From IMG/VR virus record IMGVR_UViG_3300009177_000006, positions 1 through 64,000 of that record: a stretch of DNA of 64,000 nucleotides. One strand, given 5' to 3'. The notes below the pieces were generated by a model. It searched no databases. It saw only the letters and a list, made by a program, of their open reading frames with translations, and was not told the DNA's origin. Source of the stretch: a virus. A program made the position numbers and the translations under genes. Positions 8,415 through 17,397 of this stretch are shown here, in pieces. Each line of letters opens with the position of its first letter. The first letter of the stretch is position 1.

Positions 8415-8692
8415 TGGCGCTCTTATTCAAATTGCAAATCTTACGTCCCGATGGTAATCAGGGGATACCACAAGACAGTCCCGATTGGCAGACGGTACGC
8501 GAGGCGGACAATGCGTTCGCCATACTCAAGGCACTCGTTGAGGATTTGAACGAGGACTTCCAAGACTGGCATGACGTTTACAAACGAGGCGACCTAAATA
8601 CAATCGGTCAGGTCGTTCACACCGCAGACTTTTACTGGCGACTACAGGTTATCGATGAAAAAGAAAACTCAGTCTTTTACGGTTGTTCCTGA
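8414..8692 (+). CDS. Small hypothetical protein
   Basis: 92 residues, acidic, starting after AAGGAGGTC. No motif recognised. It overlaps the next frame by 38 bases. Confidence 0.7.
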   Translation: MALLFKLQILRPDGNQGIPQDSPDWQTVREADNAFAILKALVEDLNEDFQDWHDVYKRGDLNTIGQVVHTADFYWRLQVIDEKENSVFYGCS

Positions 8693-8978
8693 TTGGCCGG
8701 TTATCTGCTCAGAGATAGTTGACACCGACATATCAGATAAGGCGATTGTAAAACGTTACAAGCTTCCCGAGTTTGAGCGGATCGACCTTGACGGGTTTCT
8801 CAAAGACGCAGGTCTTAAACGAGGTTGTTGCGGTCGTTGGCACTGGTTAGACGAGAACTGTTATATCTGCGCTCTGACCGCTCCGAATCTCAAGACTACG
8901 CATTACCATCTATGGCGGGTAAAACGTGGTCAAATCGCCTCTAATCGCCAGCAAACGGGTAATAAAGACGATGATTAA
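8655..8978 (+). CDS. Small Cys/His-containing hypothetical protein
   Basis: 107 residues with a CCGRWHW...CYIC cluster that may bind zinc. It overlaps the previous gene (8655-8692) and its end overlaps the SNF2 start. The last codons contain motif copy 2. Not recognised. Confidence 0.62.
   Translation: MKKKTQSFTVVPDWPVICSEIVDTDISDKAIVKRYKLPEFERIDLDGFLKDAGLKRGCCGRWHWLDENCYICALTAPNLKTTHYHLWRVKRGQIASNRQQTGNKDDD
8928..8956 (+). promoter_or_regulatory. Copy of recurrent ~31-bp motif (motif copy 2)
   Basis: GGTCAAATCGCCTCTAATCG, matching the rightward orientation of the motif, ends 14 bases before the SNF2 start. It lies within the end of the upstream coding frame, the weakest of the six copies. 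Confidence 0.4.
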
Positions 8979-10557
8979 CACGGTGTTCGACTCAGATATT
9001 GGCATTGACGATGACTCGATAGACCTACAGCCTGACGCTCTAGGTCTGACCGGCTTTGGCGTTGACCTGTTTCGCTTTCAGCTTGAAGGAGTACGGTACG
9101 GTTTAGAGGCTCAGAACTTTATCAACGGCGACCAGATGGGACTCGGTAAAACGTTACAAGCCTTGGCAATCTGTTACTCGCTCGGGCTGAGCCGGTTTAT
9201 CGTCATGTGTCCTGCCGCCGTGAAGCTTAATTGGTATCGAGAAATCAAACGGGCGAATCCTCTTTGGGTGACCTCGATTTGGGACGCTAAAAAGGGATCG
9301 AGCAATGCCAACGTCATAATCATCAATTACGACAATCTCAAAAAGCGAGTCATCGAGTTGATTGACTTTGACGCCGAGGCGATTGTGTTTGACGAGATTC
9401 ATTATCTAAAGTCTGGCAAGGCTCAACGTACACAAGCCGCAAAGACCGTGGCGAAGCCGGTCACAACTCTAATCGGATTATCTGGGACCGCGATGCTGTC
9501 ACGACCGAGCGAGTTAATAGTCCCGTTAGATATCATCAAGCGGCTCGATGACTTCGGCGGTTGGTTCGCTTTCGCTAAGCGATATTGCCAACTCTATAAG
9601 CGAAAGGTATGGATCAAACCTAAAGGCAGACACGCCTTTCAAAAAGAGATTTGGGATTATACGGGCGCAGCGAATCTTAATGAGTTGCACGACCGGCTCA
9701 CCGCTCGATGTTTCGTCAGGCGTCTTAAGACTGAGGTCTTATCTGATATGCCGGTTAAGCAACGAGCGCAGGTCACCTTTGAAATCACGAACAAAGCTGA
9801 GTACAAAAAAGCCGCCGAGGACGTAGCCGGTTATCTTGCGCTCTGTGCGGTTGAGGAAAAGGCGTTTACCGAATCGCTCAAGTATCTATCACCGAGCGAG
9901 CAACGTGACCGCATAGAGACTCGTAAGGCATCGGTTGAGGAAAAGACCAAAGCCGCCGAGAAGTTAATGCTGATTGAGACACTCAAGCAATTGGCGGTAG
10001 AAGGTAAGATGAGCGAGGCGAAAGAGTGGATTCAAAGTTTCATCGACGCAGGTGAGAAACTGGTCGTGTTCGTCAACCACATCAAGTTCCAAGACGAGTT
10101 GATTGCACACTTCCCGACAGCCGCGAGGATCGTCGCCAAAGACAGTTTACGCAACCGACAGATAAACATTGACAGTAAATTCAAAGTCGATGAAAATTGT
10201 CAGTTGATGATTGCATCCTTAAAAGCTGGCGGTACGGGAATTGATGGTTTGCAGGAGGTTTGTGCAAACTTAGCGTTCCTCGAATTTGATTGGGTTCCGG
10301 CTGTACACTTGCAAGCTGAGGACCGGCTACATCGTATGCTACAGGCTCGACAGGTCACGGCGTATTACCTCGTAGCCGAGAACACGATTGAGGAAACGAT
10401 ACAAGATTTACTCGCCAAGAAACAAGCTGACTGCGATGCGGTCTTAGACGGTATGAGCGAGGCGATTACTACATCAGTCTTTGATGACTTGATAGACGAA
10501 TTAACGAGCAAGGGGAAGGTTACGAGCAAGGGAGGTAAACGAGTAAAGGGTAGGTGA
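8971..10557 (+). CDS. SNF2-family DNA helicase/translocase
   Basis: A superfamily 2 ATPase. Seen motifs: Q-region FRFQLEGVRYG, Walker A GDQMGLGKT near residue 55, DEIH box (IVFDEIHYL), GLSGTAML (motif III), and in the C-terminal RecA lobe VFVNHIKF, SLKAGGTGI and AEDRLHRM with the motif VI arginine. The architecture is closest to the compact SMARCAL1/annealing-helicase-like proteins found in phages, suggesting a role in replication or recombination rather than nucleosome remodelling. ATG 8971 overlaps the upstream stop; the GTG at 8926 is less likely. Confidence 0.9.
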   Translation: MINTVFDSDIGIDDDSIDLQPDALGLTGFGVDLFRFQLEGVRYGLEAQNFINGDQMGLGKTLQALAICYSLGLSRFIVMCPAAVKLNWYREIKRANPLWVTSIWDAKKGSSNANVIIINYDNLKKRVIELIDFDAEAIVFDEIHYLKSGKAQRTQAAKTVAKPVTTLIGLSGTAMLSRPSELIVPLDIIKRLDDFGGWFAFAKRYCQLYKRKVWIKPKGRHAFQKEIWDYTGAANLNELHDRLTARCFVRRLKTEVLSDMPVKQRAQVTFEITNKAEYKKAAEDVAGYLALCAVEEKAFTESLKYLSPSEQRDRIETRKASVEEKTKAAEKLMLIETLKQLAVEGKMSEAKEWIQSFIDAGEKLVVFVNHIKFQDELIAHFPTAARIVAKDSLRNRQINIDSKFKVDENCQLMIASLKAGGTGIDGLQEVCANLAFLEFDWVPAVHLQAEDRLHRMLQARQVTAYYLVAENTIEETIQDLLAKKQADCDAVLDGMSEAITTSVFDDLIDELTSKGKVTSKGGKRVKGR

Positions 10558-10582
10558 CAGACTGGCGCGTCAGCTTTGGCAT

Positions 10583-10600
10583 TGTCTGGCGCGCCAGACA
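10583..10600. repeat. 18-bp palindrome, copy 5
   Basis: Exact copy between the SNF2 gene and the gene at 10627, upstream of CTAGGAGC. A degenerate partner (ACTGGCGCGTCAG) begins about 10561. Confidence 0.97.
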
Positions 10601-10626
10601 AAAACTAAAATCTAGGAGCAAATAAA

Positions 10627-11088
10627 ATGAGCACATCAACTTTCATCGAAACGTATCTTGACTGCCGCATCACTTATCACGAATCGAGCGAGCAATTCGT
10701 ATCATCGAACGGCTTTGAATCGCCGTCACTCAAAAAGCTTAAAAACAAAATCAAACAGAATCGCCTTAACGCCTTTGAGCCGGTTCCCGTTTACATGACT
10801 GGCGGTTATAAAGAAGGCGTATCGACTGGTATGCTCACGTCACTTGATCCCGGTACATATCAGTATTGCCGCGTGACCGATGACGAGAAACATAAATCGT
10901 TTCAGTGTAACGTTGACAACATCTATCCTCAGTCTGCCGAGAACCAAGAGATAGGTGACCAACTCTTAACGCTGACCATCGTGCTTGAGGAAACCGAGAA
11001 AGAGATTAAAGACTTGGTTAGTCAGCTTAAGCCGTTAGACATCGAGGCGCTCAAAGCGAGGTACAAAAACGGGAGGTCGAATGACTGA
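10627..11088 (+). CDS. Hypothetical protein
   Basis: 153 residues; the N-terminal half is beta-rich and the C-terminal third is a likely coiled coil (EETEKEIKDLVSQLKPL). CTAGGAGC precedes the start and it overlaps the next gene by eight bases. Not recognised. Confidence 0.72.
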   Translation: MSTSTFIETYLDCRITYHESSEQFVSSNGFESPSLKKLKNKIKQNRLNAFEPVPVYMTGGYKEGVSTGMLTSLDPGTYQYCRVTDDEKHKSFQCNVDNIYPQSAENQEIGDQLLTLTIVLEETEKEIKDLVSQLKPLDIEALKARYKNGRSND

Positions 11089-11785
11089 GGAATTTTTTCT
11101 GGTCATCTTCTGGCTTGGTATCAGTTGGCTTATCGGTCGTGCGGTCGTACTAAGATATCGGGAGAACCGCGACCGCCGCGAGGAGGTTAAAGCTGTACTG
11201 CTACCACCGCCGAGAATGAATTTCTGTTTACAGCCTTCACAGACAAGCACGGCAGGCTTGTGCTGTGTCAGCGAGGTCGAAGTATCGTTTGCTCCTTCGG
11301 CCTCGCCTCTTTTCAACCCAGAGCGCCCACCTGATGACATACTGACGATTTTACGTGAGGAGTACGACAGACCGAAACCAAGACCTCGCCCGATGAACGC
11401 ACATCATCGGCACATTTGTTTCGTCTGTCACGATACAGCGATTGATTGCTACATCGGCAACCGCATGACTGGTCACCTGATGGTATGTGGTAAGTGTCAA
11501 TTCGACCTCATACAAGACGGACGCTTACAAGACCTGACGTATCAAGAAACGGTTGAAGCGATTTTCGAGTACGCCTTATCAAACCCGTTACGTAAAAAAA
11601 GGAAGATCGCCGGTCATGGCATCTTCCAATTCGTCGCTCGTGAGACTCACGTTGATTTCATCGATACGCAACGCTGTAAGATATGTAGCGAGGTCTATGT
11701 TGCTCACAGCGAGTGGCAGTATCAACGCGCCGAGTGTAGCGACTGTTTTACAGGCCGTGACCTAGTGCAATTCCCGCCGCAATAA
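11081..11785 (+). CDS. Membrane-anchored zinc-finger-like protein
   Basis: One N-terminal transmembrane helix (FFLVIFWLGISWLIGRAVVL) is followed by a Pro-rich linker and a C-terminal region with several CxxC pairs (CFVCHD, CGKC, CKIC, CSDC), suggesting two zinc knuckles in the cytoplasm. Last gene of the rightward block; it overlaps the converging leftward gene by 38 bases at the 3' ends. Function unknown. Confidence 0.7.
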   Translation: MTEEFFLVIFWLGISWLIGRAVVLRYRENRDRREEVKAVLLPPPRMNFCLQPSQTSTAGLCCVSEVEVSFAPSASPLFNPERPPDDILTILREEYDRPKPRPRPMNAHHRHICFVCHDTAIDCYIGNRMTGHLMVCGKCQFDLIQDGRLQDLTYQETVEAIFEYALSNPLRKKRKIAGHGIFQFVARETHVDFIDTQRCKICSEVYVAHSEWQYQRAECSDCFTGRDLVQFPPQ

Positions 11786-12203
11786 GTGCTATCTCTTTTA
11801 ACGCCGTCAGGAACTTTTGAAGGCCGCTCTTAGGTTTATTAAGAGCGCCTTCTAAGTCTCCGATAAGTTTACCCTGCATCGCTACCACGTCTTTCAACAT
11901 CTGTATCACTTCGGCTTGTGATTTTTGAATCGAGGCATCGGTATCTATCAACGCTTTGTAGCGGTCGATGATATTCTGTACCGCCTGACGCTCAGCTTGC
12001 CAAGTCGCACGTTCTAACGGGATCGCATCGGCTACAGCTTGCAATTTAGCAATCGTATCAAGAGCCGCTCGGTATCGGTCCGCGACATCAGCGCATTTAT
12101 CAATCGTTGCCTGTGGTACACATTGCGAGCCGGGAGCGCATTGAGCATCGCCTGATGCGTAAAGAGCGAGGAATAAAAGTGTCAGTAAAATTATCCGTTT
12201 CAT
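11748..12203 (-). CDS. Exported helical protein, possibly lysis accessory
   Basis: A typical signal peptide (MKRIILLTLLFLALYASG) leads into a small Cys-containing segment (CAPGSQC) and a long helical region, ending in a hydrophobic stretch (IALIAAGIALG). Pairing with the adjacent single-pass coiled-coil protein (12200-12622) resembles a spanin pair, but I see no proper lipobox, so the spanin idea is weak. Four-base overlap with that gene. Confidence 0.65.
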   Translation of the reverse strand: MKRIILLTLLFLALYASGDAQCAPGSQCVPQATIDKCADVADRYRAALDTIAKLQAVADAIPLERATWQAERQAVQNIIDRYKALIDTDASIQKSQAEVIQMLKDVVAMQGKLIGDLEGALNKPKSGLQKFLTALKEIALIAAGIALGHGL

Positions 12204-12622
12204 AACCCTTTAAGTTTCTCCTGTAAGTCTTGAACGCTAACGTTCGTCTGGTTGGCGTTCTGAGCCTTTTGTAAATTAGCGACCGCCTGATTCGCTTCCT
12301 CAAGTTTTTGATCGGTCACGCCGACCTGTGCGTTAGTCGCTTGCTGAGTGTTGACGTAATCGTGAATCGCCGCATTGACGTTCGCCTTATCTTCGATTTG
12401 CTTTTGCTGTAAGTTAGCAATCACCGCCTCGCGATTGGCGACCGTTTCAAGCTTGGCGTTAATCGCCTCTTTCGCTCTCTCGCGTTGCGATTTAACGTGA
12501 CAGCTTTCGGCGTACATCACGAGCCAGACCACGAGCGCAAGACCGGCTAGACAGCCAATGATAATCCAAGTGATACGATGAGTGACGGCAGTCTTAAGAC
12601 CTGCCAAGATGGTTGCCCACAT
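12200..12622 (-). CDS. Single-pass coiled-coil membrane protein (inner-spanin-like)
   Basis: An N-terminal membrane helix (ITWIIIGCLAGLALVVWLVM) is followed by about 100 residues of continuous coiled coil. This is the topology of Rz-type inner spanins, which bridge to an outer-membrane partner during lysis of Gram-negative hosts. The position in the lysis/tail end of the late block fits, but no family motif is present. Confidence 0.6.
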   Translation of the reverse strand: MWATILAGLKTAVTHRITWIIIGCLAGLALVVWLVMYAESCHVKSQRERAKEAINAKLETVANREAVIANLQQKQIEDKANVNAAIHDYVNTQQATNAQVGVTDQKLEEANQAVANLQKAQNANQTNVSVQDLQEKLKGL

Positions 12623-12623
12623 A

Positions 12624-13421
12624 CTACTCTCCTGCTAAGACGTAATTGAAATGTGCAAATTGTTGAGCGTTAGTTGAGTCAACGGTAAGACTTATAAAAT
12701 CGCCTTCACCAATGTTGCCGTGAAAGAACTTACTAAAACCCTGACCTGTAAGAATCGAGCCGGGACCGGCGAACTGATTAGACGCACCGGGACTACCGCC
12801 GAACGGGACGATATTGATTGTTGATAGGTTGACCGAACCGCCAGTTCCGTTCATGTAGTTGATGCCGCATATGCCTATTTGCGGATTGTTAGCAACCGCG
12901 AGTGTAGTGAATTGCCCTATACAAAGCGTCTTGTTTGCCGGTACGGTAAAGAGCGTGTTAGCACCGTTAATCCAACCGCCATGCTTGTCGGCTCGGAAGA
13001 ATGGAACGCTATCGGCAAACTCAACCACGTTAAGCCAGATCGTTAAACCGAGCGCAGACGTATTAACCGCAAATGTCTCGCCTGCGTTGAGAAGAATCGG
13101 CTGAGCATTATGTATCGCGTTCAGACCGTAGTTATGACCAAGACCGGCGGCGCCTTCGGTAACGCTCTGACCGATTTGCCAATACGTACCGCCTATTTTT
13201 ATCTTCGGGAAATGAGTGATACCGCCGCCTGTATTATTCGTGACGATGTAGTCACGCACTAGAGCCTTACGACCAGTGACCGGCGTATACAGGTCATTAT
13301 CGCCGTTAATGCTCGACGGTAGAAAGACGCGAGGATATACCGTCTTACGTAATACTCCCGGCGTAAAGGGATCGAGCGAGTTGAATACATCGATGATAGC
13401 CTGACTTGATTCTAATTCCAT
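12624..13421 (-). CDS. Putative virion structural protein
   Basis: 265 residues, beta-rich, Gly/Asn/Thr-rich with few charges (ITHFPKIKIGGTYW, LTIWLNVVEFAD), as expected for a tail or appendage protein. It starts after a GGAGA site, 10 bases from the previous gene. No family recognised. Confidence 0.65.
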   Translation of the reverse strand: MELESSQAIIDVFNSLDPFTPGVLRKTVYPRVFLPSSINGDNDLYTPVTGRKALVRDYIVTNNTGGGITHFPKIKIGGTYWQIGQSVTEGAAGLGHNYGLNAIHNAQPILLNAGETFAVNTSALGLTIWLNVVEFADSVPFFRADKHGGWINGANTLFTVPANKTLCIGQFTTLAVANNPQIGICGINYMNGTGGSVNLSTINIVPFGGSPGASNQFAGPGSILTGQGFSKFFHGNIGEGDFISLTVDSTNAQQFAHFNYVLAGE

Positions 13422-13431
13422 GTTGTTCTCC

Positions 13432-14118
13432 TTAACCGATTACGACTTCACCGCCTGACGTGACGAGTTCGCCCGAGTCGGTCAGACCATTGATAATAGG
13501 ATTGTAAAGACCTCGCACACCAGCCGCCATATTCCAACGGTTAGCACCTGCAAAGACCGCCTTGATACTTGAGATAAACCACACCTGATTCTGTAACGCA
13601 CCTTCGGTATCGACCGCCCAGAACAGCAAGACTTTCCGATGGTCAAGCCAAAACTGAATCAGTTCGTTTTTATCAATCAACATACGATTATCCCAACCGT
13701 ATACATAACCGATTTCCAGACCGCCGTCCTCACGAAAATATCGTGTGCGGTCCCGAGCAAGCTTTGTCTTAGTCTCGATGTCCCATTCAGTCTCAACGCC
13801 GACTTGTGGTTGTAACGGCATCGTACCGAACACGCTCAGGTTTTTCGTCGCACTATTTGGTACGGTATCGGTTGCCGTAATGATGACAGCCTGCGTCTTG
13901 TTTTTAGGCGTATAGGACGCCGTTGTACTGTTCAGACCTGACAGGACGAACGTACCGCCAGCCCCGCCGTCATTCCACGTTACAAGACCTGTATTGCCCA
14001 CGGCTACGTATACAGGGTTTGGGATCGCACCGCGTATCCGAGAGATGTACGACACCGGCGCGTTTGAACCGGCTCGGTACGTGGTCATGCCTGTTAGTTC
14101 TGAGATTGATATTGCCAT
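13432..14118 (-). CDS. Putative tail protein with Ig-like domain
   Basis: Residues ~30-100 read as an immunoglobulin-like (Big) domain (GNTGLVTWNDGGAGGTFVL, ASYTPKNKTQAVIITATD), followed by a C-terminal domain with WDNRMLIDKNELIQFW. Such domains decorate phage tails and assist surface adhesion. Start after AGAGGA, just downstream of palindrome copy 6. Confidence 0.65.
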   Translation of the reverse strand: MAISISELTGMTTYRAGSNAPVSYISRIRGAIPNPVYVAVGNTGLVTWNDGGAGGTFVLSGLNSTTASYTPKNKTQAVIITATDTVPNSATKNLSVFGTMPLQPQVGVETEWDIETKTKLARDRTRYFREDGGLEIGYVYGWDNRMLIDKNELIQFWLDHRKVLLFWAVDTEGALQNQVWFISSIKAVFAGANRWNMAAGVRGLYNPIINGLTDSGELVTSGGEVVIG

Positions 14119-14131
14119 ACGTCCTCTCTTT

Positions 14132-14149
14132 TGTCTGGCGCGCCAGACA
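14132..14149. repeat. 18-bp palindrome, copy 6
   Basis: Exact copy at the junction between the genes 14152-14619 and 13432-14118, before the latter's ribosome binding site. Confidence 0.97.
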
Positions 14150-14151
14150 AT

Positions 14152-14619
14152 TTATGCGGTTGCCACTGGTATCGCTACGCCATTAGCCTTATCGACTTCT
14201 GCCTGACGTTTTACGTGCTCAGCGTAAGCGGATTCGGCAAGACCGGCAATCGTTGCGTCTTTTGGGTCTTTCGACATATCAGCAACACGACGAAGGGCAA
14301 GCGCGCTGATGTTTAGCTGTGCTCCCCTGTCGGAGTTTACTAGCTTGTGAATCGTATCAAGTTTGCCATTAGTGTTAGCGTCGCTGTCTTTCAAAGTCGA
14401 TGCGGTAGTTGTAACAGTCTCATCAAGCTTTTGAGCAGTCTCAATCGCCGCACTATCGACTTTCAAAAGCGTAAATAAATTCGCAGTAATGACACCGCAG
14501 AACCCGAGGATCGGAATCATAGATTCTGGTATCCTCGCAGAACCTATAATGCCGATGCCTACAGTCATAACGATAGCCGCCAGAACGTACACCTGAGTTT
14601 TACTGAACGTCAATACCAT
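14152..14619 (-). CDS. Two-helix membrane protein, holin candidate
   Basis: Two N-terminal transmembrane segments (VYVLAAIVMTVGIGIIGSA and MIPILGFCGVITANLFTLL) precede a soluble, charged C-terminus. Small proteins of this topology beside an endolysin are often holins, but three such proteins are present here and I cannot tell which one forms holes. Confidence 0.6.
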   Translation of the reverse strand: MVLTFSKTQVYVLAAIVMTVGIGIIGSARIPESMIPILGFCGVITANLFTLLKVDSAAIETAQKLDETVTTTASTLKDSDANTNGKLDTIHKLVNSDRGAQLNISALALRRVADMSKDPKDATIAGLAESAYAEHVKRQAEVDKANGVAIPVATA

Positions 14620-14635
14620 AATGTGTGAGCCTCGC

Positions 14636-15253
14636 TTATGTTAAAGTTTTCATCATATCTTTCGTTTCCAGATATTCCCGATTGAGCATCTCCCGATAGG
14701 CGTTAGTCTTGTCATCGATACCTGCCATGATTTGCTCGTAAGAATGACGGGTATACTCGGGCGCATCAATCGTGTGCTTGGTCAACAATAATTGCATCTG
14801 GAAGATGATTGAGTTAAGCCGCTCACACTCGTTAAGGGCGTTATGCTTTTCCTCGCGAAGCTGAAAACTTTCGACTCGCTTATCAAGGTGTAGACGGGTA
14901 AGATATTTGACCTCTGTACCGTGTTGTTTTTTGATTTGGTCTAGCAAGTTGTACCACTCTTTTTGAGTGAGTTCTTCCATTGAGATTTGGTTCTTATCAA
15001 GTTCACCTTCTCTCAACGCCTGTTTCTCTTTACGCTTTGACCACGAGTCATAAAGACGTGCTCCGAATACAGTGATAACCGCAGTAAGAGCCGCCGCAAA
15101 TACCGGCGATTCATACCACGGCGTTTCAATCGTATCGCCATTAGCGAACAGTATAGTTGTGCCGGTCACACTCCCGAGGATCGTGGCAAGCGACCAGAGC
15201 GCACCGGCTTTAAGGATTGATATTAGCATTGTTTCGAGTAAGGGAGTTATCAT
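14636..15253 (-). CDS. Membrane protein with coiled-coil tail
   Basis: Two hydrophobic segments (about residues 8-36 and 50-67) precede a long charged coiled coil. It lies in the lysis cluster and overlaps the next membrane gene by 44 bases. Function unknown; part of a holin/antiholin system is possible. Confidence 0.6.
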   Translation of the reverse strand: MITPLLETMLISILKAGALWSLATILGSVTGTTILFANGDTIETPWYESPVFAAALTAVITVFGARLYDSWSKRKEKQALREGELDKNQISMEELTQKEWYNLLDQIKKQHGTEVKYLTRLHLDKRVESFQLREEKHNALNECERLNSIIFQMQLLLTKHTIDAPEYTRHSYEQIMAGIDDKTNAYREMLNREYLETKDMMKTLT

Positions 15254-15650
15254 AAGTCTGTATCCTCACGAAAGACTGAAATGCGAACATCGCGAATACT
15301 AAGTACAGGTATCCGCTGATACGAAACATACTGCTCGATAGCGTACAGGTTGACAGAAAAACCCAAGCGCCGATATCGGTCAACGCAACTTGTTTGCGTA
15401 ACCAACGTACATTTCGTAATTGCAATATGGCTAAGTGAAGTAGACCGAGCGCTAAATACGCACAGCCCCAGAACCACATTGGCAAGAAAGACATATTGGC
15501 ATATATCTGTTCATACCTTTCGTAAAGACCGCTTTGCGTGAGTGAGTTAAAGAGAAACAATAAGCCGACTGTCGCCGACAATATTGAATCCTGCAACTCA
15601 ATCAGGTATGTATCACGGACCATTGTCCGCTTGTACCACGTCCAAGGCAT
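15210..15650 (-). CDS. Polytopic membrane protein, holin candidate
   Basis: About four hydrophobic helices in 146 residues (SATVGLLFLFNSL, LPMWFWGCAYLALGLLHLAIL, IGAWVFLSTCTL, ISGYLYLVFAMFAF). It directly follows the endolysin gene with two bases between. Topology and position are consistent with a holin-like role, without a family match. Confidence 0.6.
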   Translation of the reverse strand: MPWTWYKRTMVRDTYLIELQDSILSATVGLLFLFNSLTQSGLYERYEQIYANMSFLPMWFWGCAYLALGLLHLAILQLRNVRWLRKQVALTDIGAWVFLSTCTLSSSMFRISGYLYLVFAMFAFQSFVRIQTYDNSLTRNNANINP

Positions 15651-15652
15651 AT

Positions 15653-16897
15653 TTAACCTTTTCCCAACTCAACTGTATTCTTACTTTGGTTAGCCGCCGC
15701 TTCAATTTTTTGAGCGTTGAGTTTGTTTGAGCGTTCGGCTGACCTGTCATAAAAGACAGACGCAATCCAGATCAAAAAAACGCCTGCACCGCATCCGAGT
15801 AACACGTAAATAATGATTGGGAGCATATCGAGAAGTACGGACCTATCCGCATTCTCAATCGCCTTATCTGCAATTTTAGTTTTGATATCCTCGCCACCGC
15901 AGTAAGCCGTGGCTGATGTCAAGAGCGTACCGACAGCGACCTTGATAGCTGTCAACCATTTCGTAAAGGTTGACGGACCTTCTTTATCGACCGTGACCGG
16001 CTGTGGCTCTGGCTTACCTGACTCTAAAGGCTCATTTGCTGGCGATTGTAGGTCATTTGACGGTGTTTTAGCCGGTTCTGGTGTGTTAGTATCCCCTGCC
16101 TCATTTGGCGCGGTCTGAGGACTGTCTGATGGTTCAGACTCGTCAGGCTCGTGCCAAGACGGTGTCCCGAGGTCAATGACCTCTTGTGGCGGTAGGTCTG
16201 AGGCTTTAGCCGCAACTACCTTACCAGATGTAGGACTGTTATAGAGCGCCGCAAAGTCTTGAGGCTCGCTCAGCTTAAAGCCGTCAGGTAACCACGCCAT
16301 GACCTGATCGAAATACGCGATGCGGTCAGCGAGTCCGTTGTGACCGCCGTTAATCCTCTCGCATGACGTTTTCATATCACGCTTATCGGCAAGCTGATTA
16401 CAACTCCGCATCTTAAACTCGTAGCAAGCAGACCAAGCGGCGAACCTAGGGACTTCGATTAACTCGGGATGAGTTTCGAGGTCAACGCCGATATGGTCAC
16501 CTTCCTCTTTGTAGTTGCTTCGCCCTGTCGTTTGAAAGTCGCCACCGCCTCGAAATATCCAACCGTCATCCGTACCCTTTTGATTACCCAGACGTGAACC
16601 GTAAACATAGTTCGCCAACGCCTTCGGATTGTGTGCGTACTGGTTAGCAATCGCGAGTGTCGGAAACCGCTTCGGCCAGACCGCGCGCAGTCTTGATGCC
16701 GAGTAATTAAGATTCTCCCGAGCAGACGTGAACCGCTGACATTCGACCATTGCATGACCGAACCAACAAGCAATACGCAACTCGGTATTTATCTCGTACC
16801 GCCAGAAGTAAACGTTAAGCCACTTGAGATGCTCACGCCGTAATTGCTCACTGATTGACGGCGCAATCTTTTTGAAAATGTCGTATGTCAGTTCCAT
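15653..16897 (-). CDS. GH19-like endolysin with C-terminal membrane anchor
   Basis: Residues ~1-205 resemble class I chitinase-type lysozymes: likely catalytic Glu52 in HAMVECQRF, ENLNYSASRL, ANYVYGSRLGN, GWIFRGGGDFQTTGRSNY. A Pro/Ser/Glu-rich linker (~210-310) leads to two hydrophobic segments (AIKVAVGTLLTSATAYC and LLDMLPIIIYVLLGCGAGVF) and a charged end. The enzyme should cut peptidoglycan; the membrane segments at the C-terminus are unusual for an endolysin and suggest tethering or a built-in export/holding device. GGGGAG precedes the start. Confidence 0.85.
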   Translation of the reverse strand: MELTYDIFKKIAPSISEQLRREHLKWLNVYFWRYEINTELRIACWFGHAMVECQRFTSARENLNYSASRLRAVWPKRFPTLAIANQYAHNPKALANYVYGSRLGNQKGTDDGWIFRGGGDFQTTGRSNYKEEGDHIGVDLETHPELIEVPRFAAWSACYEFKMRSCNQLADKRDMKTSCERINGGHNGLADRIAYFDQVMAWLPDGFKLSEPQDFAALYNSPTSGKVVAAKASDLPPQEVIDLGTPSWHEPDESEPSDSPQTAPNEAGDTNTPEPAKTPSNDLQSPANEPLESGKPEPQPVTVDKEGPSTFTKWLTAIKVAVGTLLTSATAYCGGEDIKTKIADKAIENADRSVLLDMLPIIIYVLLGCGAGVFLIWIASVFYDRSAERSNKLNAQKIEAAANQSKNTVELGKG

Positions 16898-16914
16898 AAA
16901 ATTCTCCCCGTTTT

Positions 16915-16932
16915 TGTCTGGCGCGCCAGACA
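16915..16932. repeat. 18-bp palindrome, copy 7
   Basis: Exact copy between the gene 16937-17395 and the endolysin start. Confidence 0.97.
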
Positions 16933-16936
16933 GTTT

Positions 16937-17395
16937 TTAAGCACTCGCCTTAGTTGTCTGCTCGACCGGCTCGCGTGGTAAATCTAATTGCTCTGGTATC
17001 GGTGCGACCGCCGGTTCTGTTTCATCGATTATCAACCAAGCGAGAAGATCCAGGTCATTGACCGAGATTGCCGCCGATGATAAAAAGTCTCTCATCTTAA
17101 ATGGCTCGCCGGTCAGTTCAATATCGGTTGACGTTAAGGACGTATGCTCCTCGTTGATGACGGGAACGTTAGCCTTATCAAATTCCCAAATGCCTGATTC
17201 CTGATTCGCCACCGCGCCGTATTTCGTAAAAAGTTCATCGCGCAGCTTGTGATAGTCAGCCAACTTTTCGTTGACCTGTTTAGTGATTTGCCTCAGTCGA
17301 AATGTTGTCTTAATCGGCATCGCCATTTCCATTAGCCGGTCAAGCGCCTTCGACTGCATTGCATTTACGAGTTGTGCCAGTTTGATTTTAATCAT
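16937..17395 (-). CDS. Hypothetical protein in tail/lysis region
   Basis: 152 residues, helical N-terminus (IKLAQLVNAMQSKALDRL) similar in layout to small phage proteins between fibre and lysis genes, acidic and Pro-rich C-terminus. Not assigned to a family. Confidence 0.68.
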   Translation of the reverse strand: MIKIKLAQLVNAMQSKALDRLMEMAMPIKTTFRLRQITKQVNEKLADYHKLRDELFTKYGAVANQESGIWEFDKANVPVINEEHTSLTSTDIELTGEPFKMRDFLSSAAISVNDLDLLAWLIIDETEPAVAPIPEQLDLPREPVEQTTKASA

Positions 17396-17397
17396 AG

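Noticed and set aside
11824-11852. GGCCGCTCTTA/TAAGAGCGCC hairpin as the terminator between converging blocks
   Set aside because: Stem is good but has no T-run on either strand and lies within the coding end of the leftward gene; kept only as a note.
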